From Drechslerella dactyloides (Eukaryota; Ascomycota; Orbiliomycetes; Orbiliales; Orbiliaceae), in the NCBI GenBank assembly GCA_020064725.1, contig JAGTWJ010000003.1:2170001-2234000 (forward strand): 64,000 nt of DNA. The letters are read 5' to 3'. The notes below the pieces were generated by a model, which was not told the origin of the DNA, did not search any database, and saw nothing but the letters and a program-made list of their open reading frames with translations. Every line of letters begins with the position of its first letter. Position 1 is the stretch's first letter. Below are positions 33,861-44,599 of the stretch, one piece after another. A program made the position numbers and the translations under genes.

Positions 33861-35059
33861 ATGTCGCTGCAGGCATACCACTCCCGCATGCCTTCCTACG
33901 CTGCGTACGTCCACCCTCCGGTCTGAACGTCCATTCGTACCGCACCGAGTGATATAATGTCAGCTGACGCTAACGCTGCCGTGCGCGTGCCAGAATCCTC
34001 AACTCGGACGTCTTCAATTTCCTCATCGGCCCGTCGCGCACGCGGTTCGGCATCCACAAATTCCTGCTCGCGGCGCACTCGGACGTGCTCAGCCGCATCC
34101 TCGACGGGCACATGCGCGAGGCCAGCACGGATGAGATGATACTCGAGGACGTCGAGGAGGACTGCTTCGCCTGCTTCTCCGAGTACCTCTACACGGGCAA
34201 GTACCCCGTCCCGCGCCCGCGCGAGCTGCACCCGAGCACCGTCAACAAGGGCCTCGCGGGCCTCGTCGGCGGCATCAGCGGAGATCTCTCGGACGCGGAG
34301 TCGTACCGGAAAAAGTCCACGGCGCCGGCACCGTCCGCGAAGAAGAAGCCCAGCCGGGGTTTCGCGGGCTTCGGCGGCGGCGACATGTCCCCCCCGCGCC
34401 CCGGTAGTCCCGCGGGCTCGCCGGGGACGGGCGTCGTGATCACGCAGTTCAAGTCCACGACGCACGATTTCACCAACGTCTTCATCACGCTCGCGGGGCT
34501 GTACGTGCTGGCGGAAAAGTACAACATCCAATACCTCAAGCACCTCGCGCTGAGCGACCTGAGCAACCAGCTCAAGTACAGCTTCGAGCTGATCCCCTCG
34601 CGCCGCGGCGATATCGTCGAGCTGATCCGCTACACGTACAACAACACGTACGAGCCAAAGCAGGACCACCGCTCGCGGGAGATCAAGGAGGAAGGTCTGC
34701 GGTCGCTGGTGAGCAATTACGCCGCGCTGAACCTGAACGGCCTGCGCGCCCGCCGGGGTCTGGGTCTCGGCAGCACGAACAGCGGACCGGACGCGGGCCC
34801 CGTCGACGAGGAGAGCGAACTCGGCGGCTTCGACGAGCTGATCGCCGACGGCGGGGACTTTATCAAGGATCTGGTCCGGAAGGTTGCGATCGACGACGAG
34901 GAGAACCGGCGGTACGGGAACAGCCTGCTCGATATCCCAAAGTACTTTGACGGGCCGAACGGGATGGGCGGCGGCTACGAGCGCGGGATGATGTACGGCG
35001 GCTTCGGCTCCGTGGGGATGGACGAGAAAGGCGGCAGCGACAGCGGCTGGCCGTTCTGA
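33861..35059 (+). CDS. BTB/POZ-domain protein, with splice/frame uncertainty and possible stop readthrough
   Basis: The main frame runs from about 33995 to TGA at 35057-35059. The BTB core is clear: FLIGPSRTRFGIHKFLLAAH, SDVLSRILDGHM, DCFACFSEYLYTGKYP, and after a Gly/Pro/Ser insert LAGLYVLAEKYNIQYLKHLA and IVELIRYTYNNTYE. BTB proteins mediate dimerisation and often serve as Cul3 adaptors or transcription co-factors. Exon 1 probably begins at ATG 33861 (MSLQAYHSRMPSYAA). Its best donor (GCTGC|gtacgt, 33904) with acceptor ccag|A (33994) enters the wrong frame: it reads ILNSDVF and then shifts by one base before FLIGP near 34018. The weak donor TAC|gtccac (33910) would keep the frame. A 1 bp deletion, a sequence error or the weak donor are all possible. 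Downstream of TGA the frame stays open for 37 codons (see next entry). Confidence 0.75.
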
Positions 35060-35173
35060 CAATTAAGGTCCTCGGCTATCGCGGAGTATAGCCGGTACCT
35101 GGGCAGCGGTGGCGGGGAGTCGAGCGGGCGGGGGGACGAGGAGGACGATTTTGTGCTCGAGGAGATGCCGTGA
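35057..35173 (+). other. In-frame extension after TGA-CAATTA (candidate stop-codon readthrough)
   Basis: The BTB gene's TGA (35057-35059) is followed by CAATTA, which fits the CARYYA readthrough context known from tobacco mosaic virus and shown to work in yeast. The same frame then continues for 37 codons to TGA at 35171-35173. The extension reads like coding sequence: SSAIAEYSRYLGSGGGE, then DEEDDFVLEEMP. An alternative is a 156 bp in-frame intron, 34912-35067 (CG|gtacgg to attaag|G, CTGAC branch overlapping the stop), which would also delete the TGA and reach the same C-terminus. Confidence 0.5.
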
Positions 35174-36991
35174 TGGTGATTTAGTGGGTGGTGGGTGTAC
35201 GTGTGCGTGGAGTACGATATGATATTGATACTGACATTGATACTGATACTGATACTGACCGATCGATCGAGTCCATCTACCGGCGAGCCAGCGGATATAC
35301 ATACACAGCGCTGTTTCCCCCTCTCTTCTCTTTGATCTTCTGGTTTGTCTGGACTATCTACCCTTCCATTCTGGCGACGAATTTGACCGTTATACTTGCA
35401 TGCTATTATACGTCGTTACACATACATACGCTCACACGCGAATACGTACATACATACATAAACTTCCGTTGTCTATCTTTGTCCTGTTGGCGTTAACTTG
35501 TCTGAATTTCTGTTTTCCGCGTTTTCAATGTTAATGTTAATGTTTGATGAATAGTATACTATCATAACATATTACCGTTTGCGGTATCTCTGCTCGAGCT
35601 CTCTAAGCTTAGCTGCTGGCTGCCTGGCGAAATTGATTGATGCAAGTATCCGACGACACGCTTCGGCTTGCAATAGCTGTAGAGCAAGGGCACATGGCAG
35701 AAGAAGTATTTATGATGCCTGTATACTGGGCATTTGTCTCAGTTGGATCCAACGGACGAGGGTTGAAGGCATGGGCCCTTGACTCGGTGTCTGCAGATAT
35801 ACGCAGGTAATCTTGATGGAACATGTTGCATGTTGCACAGGCATGCAGATAACCGTGGGAGCTGGTTGTATGCTGGAGTATACTACCTGGGATATCGATC
35901 TATATATCGAGCTATGCAACCGGCGAGGCCGTGCCGAGCCCGATGCCTGCGTTAGATTGATTGGTTAATCAATCTGGATCTGGGCCAGCATGTAGCGGAA
36001 AACGCGGATTGTCGTCTGCGGCACGTTGTATGTCGGATCCTACCTGCTATGTTGAGCTAGTCGACTAGCCGTTGTAGCGAGTGCTATCTTGTCATTTCTG
36101 ACGAGCAGAATTCAAGATGTTATTTCTAGTATGCACCGTATCATTCAATTGCTGCAGTCCGGATAAGCATAAACTTTGCGTGGCCGCATGCAGAATAAAA
36201 TGATGGCTGGAACATATTCTAGAAAATGCGTCGCGTGGCCGAATCCAAAGTCAATTGAGCCAAGTTCCCCTCACGTCGTACAAAGAAGCGGTGCACATTC
36301 CAGCGGAGGCATCGCGTCCAGATGAGCTTGGCCGCGAGATGGATATCGTATCCTGATATCAACCAGGCTGCACGATTTATAAATTTGCGGCTCCTTCCTC
36401 TAACCGGCAGGCTGTTGAATTTCGACGTCTGCATTTGTTTGATGCAACGTTTGTCAAGGCTGCCCAGCCGGCAGACTGGCGGGACCGAGCCTCCTAAGCC
36501 TTTCTTCCTGCATGTAAGAATATGAGTCCCGCCAGGCCGCCCTGTCGGTCGCAAAGAGGGAGCTTATGCATTTCTTGCTCCACCGCGCTGGTGCGCACGA
36601 CACTAAACGTTACGCAGACGGGCAGGCGCCAATGAGGCTGAGTGCATTCGTGATTCGCGGACGGCAGTTCCCCCTCGATCGCGCCGGCTCCGTCTGCACT
36701 TTTAAAAGGATGGATGGATCCTGCGAGTCCGCCGGCAGCAGTCGAATCGTTTCGCTTTCCCACCTCTAATCGAAGCAATCGCTTAACGTACGTTTCACGA
36801 TGCAAATGCCCGTCGCCGCTCTGTAGCCAGGCTGCCCCGTCGGATGCCATAAGGAACCGCGAACACAAGCGCAACTTCACCGCAACGCCCAGTCCAGTTA
36901 CCAAGGTGCTAAGCTTCCCAGCTGCTGAAAAGACGCAGTGCGACAAGTTCAAGCTGTACGCGACCGGTCACCGGGACGATAAGATGCAACC
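35174..36991. other. Intergenic, divergent or spacer DNA
   Basis: No supported gene. It contains imperfect GATACT/GACATT hexamer repeats around 35221-35262 and ORFs at 36219-36952 that are overlapping and unconvincing. It includes the promoter of the STAND-like gene that follows. Confidence 0.5.
35221..35264. repeat. GATACT-type hexamer tandem repeat
   Basis: A run of GATATT, GATACT and GACATT hexamers, about six imperfect units, ending in GATCGATCGA. It lies in the 3' flank of the BTB gene. Confidence 0.8.
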
Positions 36992-39884
36992 ATGGACCCG
37001 CTGTCCATCGCCGCCTCCGTCGCCGGCCTGCTGTCCCTCTGCATCCAGGTCGGACAGACGGTGAGCACCCTCGCCGAGGCCCTCGCCAACGTCGACAACA
37101 CCATCAGCTCCTTCCGCGGCGAGATTGATGGCCTGGCCGGCGTTCTCGCCGCCATCAGCGCCTCCTTCAGCGACCCGACGCGCCACCGAATCCTCGAGGC
37201 TGCCAGCAATGGCACCGGCCACATCGGCCAGTACTGGAAGGGTGTCACCGTCGCCCTCACCCACTGCCACGCCACGCTACGCAAGATGGGCGCCGTGCTC
37301 GACGGCGTCCAGACCAGTCGCCGGACGCGCATCTTCCGCAGCTTCGGCAAGCATCTCAAGCTGTCGTCCGAGGAGGGCGTGCTGACGCTGTACCGGCAGG
37401 AGGTGCAGTCGCATACCGCCAACCTGCAGATATCGCTGCAGATGATCAGTGTGTACGTTTGATCTCTCGACCATCCGATCCTTCACCCTTATCTATGCAA
37501 AAGCATGTGGCGAACGAAGTGGTGAGCTAGCGGCGGTCTTATGATTATATGTATGAATGCATCAATCGGCTGACGCGCGACGCCCGAGACATAGATGCAT
37601 GTCGTTAGCCGCAGATGATATGAACGTCGATGCCGCAGTGCGGCTCGACGACCTCAGCGACGACGTCCGCAATATCCGCCAGCTGCTCGAGACGACGAAG
37701 GGCGGCCTGCCGAATCCCAAGCCCGGAGACGTGGTAGCGATGACGCTGGTCTCGTCCTCGCAGAGCGTCGTGGACGACCTGCAGGGCTGTCTCGGCGCCG
37801 CGGAGCTGCTGATATCCGACGCGTCCACGCTCGCGGAAATGCAGTCGGTGCGCGAGTCCACGGGCACTTTCAGGAAACTGGTGCACGAGGCCCGGAGTGC
37901 GATCAATCCGAACCCAAGGCTGCCGTTCGCAAAGCGGATGCAGGAGCGCAGGCCGCCTGCCACGGATAGGGATTCGATGCGAGAGTCGCTTCTCGCGGTG
38001 CCGCATTACTTCACCGAGGATCGCAGGAATCGCGTCCAAGACTGGATCGATGCGCCGACGGCAGATACCATCAGCGATAGCTCGTCGGACGTGGCGACCA
38101 ATCGGACGCCGCTTACCGATGGCGGCAAGAGCGCCAGCACGCAGGCGACGTCTCCGCTGGCGGACCGCTCCAGGCCGTCGCTGGCGTGGGGGCTGCACCC
38201 GCATAAAGAAGACGTTCGCGAGGACGAAGAGGTCGATGATGACGCCAACTCGGTCTCCTCGGATATCGACAGCGGGTTCAAATCGAACCTGTACTCCTCC
38301 GGTCTGCAGTACTTCAAGCAAGGCGATTACGTCCACGCCGAGCGCTTCTTCACAAAGGCCCTGCAGGCCAACGAGGCGGATAATAGCAAGTCTACGGACC
38401 CAGCGCTGCTGAAAGTCAAGTTCTACCTCGCGCAGACGCTGTCAAAGCAGCGGCTGTGGGATGATGCCCTCGCCCTGCTGATAGCACTGCAGTCGCTCGT
38501 GCCCCAGACCGACGACCCGCTCAAATGGCTCGAGGCCAGCATCATGCACGAGCTCGCCGTCGTCTATCTCGGCAAGGGGTTTTCCGCGGATGCCAAACGG
38601 CATGCCAAATCCGCGGCTTCACAGCGCAAGAAGCTGCACGGGAAGAATGATTCCCGCTTCTTCGCCTCCATCGGCCTCCTCGCTGACATTTGCGAGAGCC
38701 AGGGCGACCCGGTCACGGCCGAGGGCTATCGCGGCTTCCTCCCGGCCAGGGCTGCGCATTGGTACACCCACCTCCATACACCCATCCCCATCGTCAACGT
38801 CGACGACAAGGAAGCCGTCTTCCCCGACGTCCCCAGTGATGACGGCTGCAATGAGTTTTCTCCAGCACACATCCACCCCTTATCCTCTGGCAGCTCACAG
38901 CCGTCATCCGTCCCGCCGTCGCGCTCAACCTCCTTCACCTCCAGGGCACCTACTACTCCTGCCACCCAGCTATCAGACCCGCAGCCCCCCATTCGCCACG
39001 CACACACGTACCCATACACCGACCCTCATCCAGGTACCGTCGAACTCCCCGCGAGCCCTTACACAGACCCACAATCCCCGACCACCCCCACCGGCCCCGG
39101 CCACATAAGCCCCCCCGCCGAGAAAACCTCCCCGCAGCTGAAAGAATTCCTCGAAACCTTCCGCCAAGTCGGACAATACCAGATGCTCGGATGGAAGGAC
39201 AAAGCCGCCCGCGCAGCCCTAACCTACTATCGCACCTTCGCCGACTCCGGCCGCTACCGCCTCGTCAGCCGCTACATGGACGACATCGCCTGGCGCGCTC
39301 TCGAGCGCAACATCGTCGAGGGTCTCTCGAGCCTCTCCTCCACCGGCCACGGCTTCTCCGCAATCCACTTCTTCGCGCTCCTCGGCGTCCAACCCGTCGT
39401 CGCGCTGCTACTCGACCGCAAAGCCGACGTGTGCGCCAAGGCGGCCGGCATATTCGGGTACACGCAGGCTAGCGGTGAGCGGAAACGCGGCGGCAAGCTG
39501 AGCGGCCTCGCGCGCTCGCTGTCCCGCAATTCGATCAGCTCCGTGGCCGGGTTCGCGGCCGAATGGACGCCGTTGCATTTCGCAGCCGCATACTCCGGGG
39601 ATCCTGACACGATAAAGCTGCTGCTGGACCGAGGCGCCGCTGTTGAACAGCGGGCGGGCAAAGGGTGGACGCCGCTGCTGCTGGCGACGCGGAAGGCCGC
39701 GTTGGATATGGAGCGGTATCTGAACCATTCGACGGATCTGCAGGCTGTCGAGGCGCTGGTTGAGGGTGGGGCGCGGGTGGATGCGGTCGATGACGACGGG
39801 TTGGGGGTGCAGGCGCACGCGCACTGTATGAAGACGGAGGAGGAGCTGGCGAGCTATCTTTTGGGGTTGTCGCTTGGGGTGTGA
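36992..39884 (+). CDS. STAND-type N-terminal domain / TPR / ankyrin-repeat protein
   Basis: Exons 36992-37452 and 37595-39884 encode 916 aa. The intron is AGTGT|gtacgt to acatag|ATGC with branch GGCTGACG. The start MDPLSIAASVAGLLSLCIQV is typical of the Fungal N-terminal domain of STAND proteins (Pfam FN_STAND type), continuing as helices to ~residue 230. A low-complexity linker follows, then a TPR-like block at ~385-480 (LYSSGLQYFKQGDYVHAERF, LKVKFYLAQTLSKQRLWDDA). A Pro/Thr-rich stretch is next, and ankyrin repeats lie at ~735-905 (HGFSAIHFFALLGVQPVVAL, WTPLHFAAAYSGDPDTIKLL, GWTPLLLATRKAA). No P-loop (GxxxxGKS/T) of a NACHT or NB-ARC ATPase is visible. Fungal NLR-like proteins act in non-self recognition and programmed cell death; this one has the flanking modules without the switch. 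Its role is inferred only from architecture. Confidence 0.85.
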
Positions 39885-41989
39885 TGGCGGGGACCATGCT
39901 TCCCTTTGTAAATTATGTGAATCTAGTGTATTGAATTCAGCGTGTATGGGTAATTTTTAATCTGGAGGAAGGGACGGGAGGGAAAAGTCTGGGATGTGTA
40001 ATATTTCTTGTATATCTATTGTACCTATTATGCTATTAGCGATATCTACATTACGGATCTTAATTCATCGAAGCATGCTGTGTATGTTACTATTCATTGG
40101 GCTTAGTTGTTGAATCGTTAGAGGAGGAGGCGGATTGATAATGGCATAAAGCGATGTTATGGGGATCGAGCTGGCATCATCCTAGTTTTTGAGAGAGCTT
40201 CACACAAGATCGAGAGTATTTGGTATTTGTAGGCAAGTAAGTACTCGGCTATGCGAGTATCTCTGACATTGAATGGATCGTAGATTTGACATGCATGGAA
40301 GGATCTATTTTATAGGTATATACACCTGAATCAAGTGTGCTACATGCATTTGCTTGATATATCTCGTAAACCAGACCATATTCGATGATTTTGTGGAATC
40401 GGGGTTCGATGAGCCAACGTTGTAAAGACGGTCGAAGTAGGACATCACCCTGCAGAACTAGATGGCATAAAAAATCGCTGAATGGTGGCTCATAATGGTA
40501 TCTCTATGTTTGATAGGTAGGCAGACGATCAGACGAAATTCGTACTAAATTCATGTCAAAGGCTTCCTGAAGCTGCCGAGTGTAAGCCTAGCCAGGAGCC
40601 CGTCCTGTGACCCAAGTTTGTCCAGACTACACGATGCTCAAGTTCCGAATCTCTTCCGGCTGATCACGCCCCTGCATGATCAAGGCTTTGGCATCCTTAA
40701 GGAAGCGGTGACCATGGAGGGACCGGAACTTGGTAGAGTCCACCTTTGGAACATCTTTGAGTGGTTTGAAACCCAATCGGAGCATCTGGCAGAGTCCGTC
40801 GCTATGGTACTTTTGTTTCGCGGATGTGTAATGTTCCAATGTACGACATAAAGTCGAGGTTCCGGCGCATGCGTCATTATTTGACGTAACGAAGCAATCC
40901 TTGGATATCGATCAATGTATGGATGAACAGAATATATAAATGCCGTGCCAGTCGAGAATCGAATCGTCGCGATCTTCTCGCTTGAATCGTACACCATCTG
41001 CAGCTATTCTATTATTTGTGCTGACAAATCGAGTTACTGTCTTTAGGATGCGAGGTGCCGGTACAATGACATGTTTCGCACGGGTCACAATGCACCCGGC
41101 CTTTCATACATCCTTTTTTTTGTATCCAGGCGGTTGGCAGTTTGGTTGAACCAAGTTTTCGATAAATTAAAACGTCGATCATCGATGGAATGTGTTTTCG
41201 TATCCAAGTATGTATAGGTCAATTAGGCCATTGCAGTGGTGGATTAGGCCATAATCTGCTTATGGAGTGTATTTTAAGCAGTGCATATAGCAAGTGCCAT
41301 TTCTCCAAGATATAATATATATATGGAAGGAATGCATCGAACGGCGATCCCGAGAGAGCAAATGAAGCTTTCTGTGACTAGTTCGCGGACTGTTTGGATT
41401 CGTGCGTATGCGCATTGTAGCGTTGGTCCATTGTGGCCTTGTCTTCCTCCCGCGTGAATACATCGACAGTCCGACAACATGCACCAGGCATGGTCCAATT
41501 TGTAGAAATCGATTCGCCAGTTGAGACTCTTGTAATTCGCTTGAATGCTTGTTCTATTCCATGAAATCGTGCGCTGTCCTGCGGTTAAGGTATAGCAGGG
41601 TGTAAGAACGGGAGGTTCGGGCGTTCTGGAGGCGGTGTTGGGCCGGATTTTAATTGTGAAGGCTTTCAATTTTCCAGTCCTTGACGGGGGCGCATCCAAA
41701 TGGTCCAGAGGATTTCGCTGAGCCACCGGCCACGGTGCTGTTCGGAAGGCCAATTCATTCCGTATTTTCGATGACACCGCCAGAGGCGTCAACAAAAAGA
41801 TGGAATGGTCTGAGTCTTTCTGCGCATCCAGGCAAGAATATATGCTAGCTGGGGTACTCGGAGGCTCGACGATCATGTTGTGAATATTAGCCCAGACACC
41901 CGAAACGTGCGACTTTGCGTGAGAGGTCGATCGAGGTCAGTATTAACACCATGCCATGGTATATACGTCTAAAGGTTTCCGGCAAGCCG
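39885..41989. other. AT-richer spacer with possible gene relics
   Basis: No intact gene. Minus-strand ORFs at 40627-40997 and 41274-41876 have partly protein-like stretches (for example HRFLKDAKALIMQGRDQPEE) but no domain, and the two frames at 40.6-41.0 kb break into each other, as expected of decayed coding DNA. One copy of the repeated CTCGTAAACCAG motif is at 40362-40377. Confidence 0.4.
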
Positions 41990-42553
41990 TCAGTCTAGGC
42001 GGCTAGTGCTATCATCGTCGTGAGTTGAGCCTCTACGGCTTGTTATGTTGGGGTATATTGTAGTGTCGAGATCGATGATTTCCTGGGTTCGCTGGTCGAC
42101 CATCATCGAACCTCTACAATCTTTCATCCAGCTTGGTATTTTGACTATAGGGTCGGTTACGCTTGTAGTCAACTCTCGGCGGTTCAAGATCGGAATGCAC
42201 TCCACGCTTGCTTGATCTCTTCGGGAGTCATAGACTGCAAGCTCGTAAAAGCTGATTGATCTATTGTCGATTTGCTCTAGGATCCAATTGTGTGCAACGT
42301 AGAAGAGTAATATATCAGCTGCTGCTGTTCCTAAGTCCGAAAATTCCGTGCAAATAATATTGCGGATTGCACGAGGCCGGAGGACTGTTGCAGCCTTTTT
42401 TAATCCGTCTGCTATGTAATGGGCCGCCCAGAACCGGCCTCGCGAGATAATATCCTGTATTAAGCCTGTAATTATTGGCGGGTGGGTGAATGGTTTTTTG
42501 ATGCTGTATATGAACATACGGATGGTGGTGCTCTCAGCACATAATACTTCCAT
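41990..42553 (-). CDS. Hypothetical protein or gene fragment, 187 aa
   Basis: The longest coherent ORF in the 40-51 kb tract, from ATG (MEVLCAESTTIRMF). The segment RPRAIRNIICTEFSDLGTAA and the following LLFYVAHNWILEQIDNRSIS look like real protein helices, and VDQRTQEIIDLDT is hydrophilic. I do not recognise a domain. It could be a terminal exon of a larger gene or a relic of the repeated family in this tract. Confidence 0.4.
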   Translation of the reverse strand: MEVLCAESTTIRMFIYSIKKPFTHPPIITGLIQDIISRGRFWAAHYIADGLKKAATVLRPRAIRNIICTEFSDLGTAAADILLFYVAHNWILEQIDNRSISFYELAVYDSRRDQASVECIPILNRRELTTSVTDPIVKIPSWMKDCRGSMMVDQRTQEIIDLDTTIYPNITSRRGSTHDDDSTSRLD

Positions 42554-43894
42554 GTTCTGCGTGCTCCTTGCTGTTTGTGACGTTACAGGTCCAGTTCAAC
42601 ATGTACGGCCTCCAGTATGCATGATATCATCCAACCAATTGGATTTTGCGGCGAGTCACTAGCCTTCGATGTTGATGGCTACGTCAGTCTGGCATCTTCT
42701 ATTCCTCAGCTACAGGCTGCCATACGTTCGAACCATTGGCATTGTCGTAAGATTAAGATACAACGGTCCAACAAACGGATGGCAATAGGGATGCCGTCCA
42801 ATTACCATTGTATCGATGTCCATTATGGTTCGCGATGTGGATATTTCGCAGTATTGTAGATGGGATATCCTTCCAGTGAAAATTGACCTTGAGGTTTCGA
42901 GGTTTCCATAACATCTCAATGTTATTTTCACGTCGAATTTGATTTGCATTGCTGCTATAGAGCATACGAATGAGAAGGTGACCGAGCACTTCTCCATTTC
43001 GTTTCTGGAATCCTGCGTATGCATATACGAATCTCGTACATATGTTGTATATGCGTATAGGATGTGGCGATGTTCGATTAGCGGTGTGGTAGTTGTAATC
43101 AATAGCCCCTAAGGGCTGGATGGAAGTAGTTCCCTTGGAATGATCATGGTCGCTCGAAAATGGCTTTGTGCTCATCACTCCTCAGTACCGTGAGCCTCGG
43201 CTTTCTCCTGGTTTGAGGCCTCCCTAAGAAAACCCAATCAGTCTGGTGTCGAGACTGCACTGCCAACCGGTGAGCTAGATAGATCACGAATATAGGCCAA
43301 CGTATGTCAGTCCAAAAATGATCCAGATGAAACAACCATCTGCGGAGAGTATGTCGACCGCAGCGCACCGCATTCCCGAGAGAAATGATATCATCAATTC
43401 TGCGGTGAATGTAGTTGTGTTCGATCTGGGCTACTCGTTGCTTCCATTTCCGCATTATAACCTCGAACTGGAAGATAGCCAGCCTCGCGGTCTCACATCG
43501 CAAATCCCAGAGCAGCTCTGGGCGCGCCTGTTTATGCTTCCTATCCAGCACGTTGCGACTGTCAGCTAGGGAGCCTTGTAAATCAGGATGTTAATTAAGA
43601 TTGACTTTAACTTACCGCATGACGAGAAGTTTCACTAGGAGGCGAAACTCCACGTGGTAGTGGTTACTGATCGCATCCTCATAGCCTAAGCTGGAAGCTA
43701 AGGCTCCGTCGCGGCCTCGGTCCAGAACGTCGGTATACCATCTGCATGATCATCGGTAATTCCACGAACATGGACCACAGAGACTATCTAGTTGAGCTTA
43801 ACAAGGTATTTCTAAGCCTTGCGTGCATTGGGATCCGTGCTGATAACTGTGAATGCATGTTCTCGTCATTGGAGATGTTCGTCGCTTCGTCGCT
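42554..43894. other. Spacer with broken ORFs
   Basis: Overlapping ORFs on both strands. The best is 43144-43551 on minus (starts MLDRKHKQARPELLWDLRCE). None has a domain or clear splice signals. Probably decayed coding DNA. Confidence 0.35.
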
Positions 43895-44581
43895 TCAGAA
43901 GGCCACTGTCCGCGATGACCGAAGAGTGGTCCCAAGGTATACGAGCGCGTTAGCTGGAGGTCCAAGGCTCGTGAGCTGCACGCTAGCCAGAAAGCTGCAT
44001 GAGAGGAATCCGTGCTGGTCGATCTCCGTTGTATGGTGTGCCTTTGGGTGCACAAGTGCTCTGTTCGCGGTAGCAAGTTCGTCGGCAGTGTCCCTTAGCT
44101 CCCAGTTCTTAAGATCACTCTGACCGGGCCCAAGAGGCGGGTCATCGACGACAGCGAAGCTAGTACCACGGCAGATACGTGACCTTCTCTCTCGTAGCAT
44201 CACCAGAGGCCCCGTAGAGCAGCTGCATTTCTTCAGTCTTGCACACTGAAGTTTCCAGCCGGTAATGCCCATCCTCTCGCAGTCCTCGGTCGTGCACATG
44301 GCGTCACTGTAGCAGGTAGGAAAGCCATACCGGCTGGAAAGGTATTAACGATTTGTAGAAGCCGCATGTAGAACTCCAGCTCAATTGAGTCCTTCTTAGA
44401 CCGATATGTGATGCTGAGATTTGTCTTCGGATCTTCGACATTGTATTCGTATATTCCTATTCCCAGGAGTCCTGATATTCCGAATGATCGTATTATGTCG
44501 ATGTTTCGTAGGGAGCACGTCCACTTTTGCCTGGTAGGATCGGTTCGTGCAGGTTATGAATCCGAGCGGGAGGCTTGCCAT
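43895..44581 (-). pseudogene. Broken gene fragments of a repeated family (copy 1)
   Basis: Reading the minus strand, frame 1 gives EYNVEDPKTNLSITYRSKKD and ELEFYMRLLQIVNTFPAG. A shift of frame then gives YSDAMCTTEDCERMGITG (ATG at 44299). The protein-like sequence crosses frames without convincing introns, as in a decayed gene. The Cys segment recurs at 48.05 kb. Confidence 0.4.
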
Positions 44582-44599
44582 GCATAGCAGACGTACCCA

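Noticed and set aside
33896..35062. 388-codon ORF antisense to the BTB gene
   Set aside because: Mirror of GC-rich codons in the BTB frame; Ala/Arg/Val-rich with no domain, while the + frame has clear BTB motifs.
37605..38336. 243-codon ORF antisense to the STAND/TPR/ANK gene
   Set aside because: Shadow of the real + strand exon.
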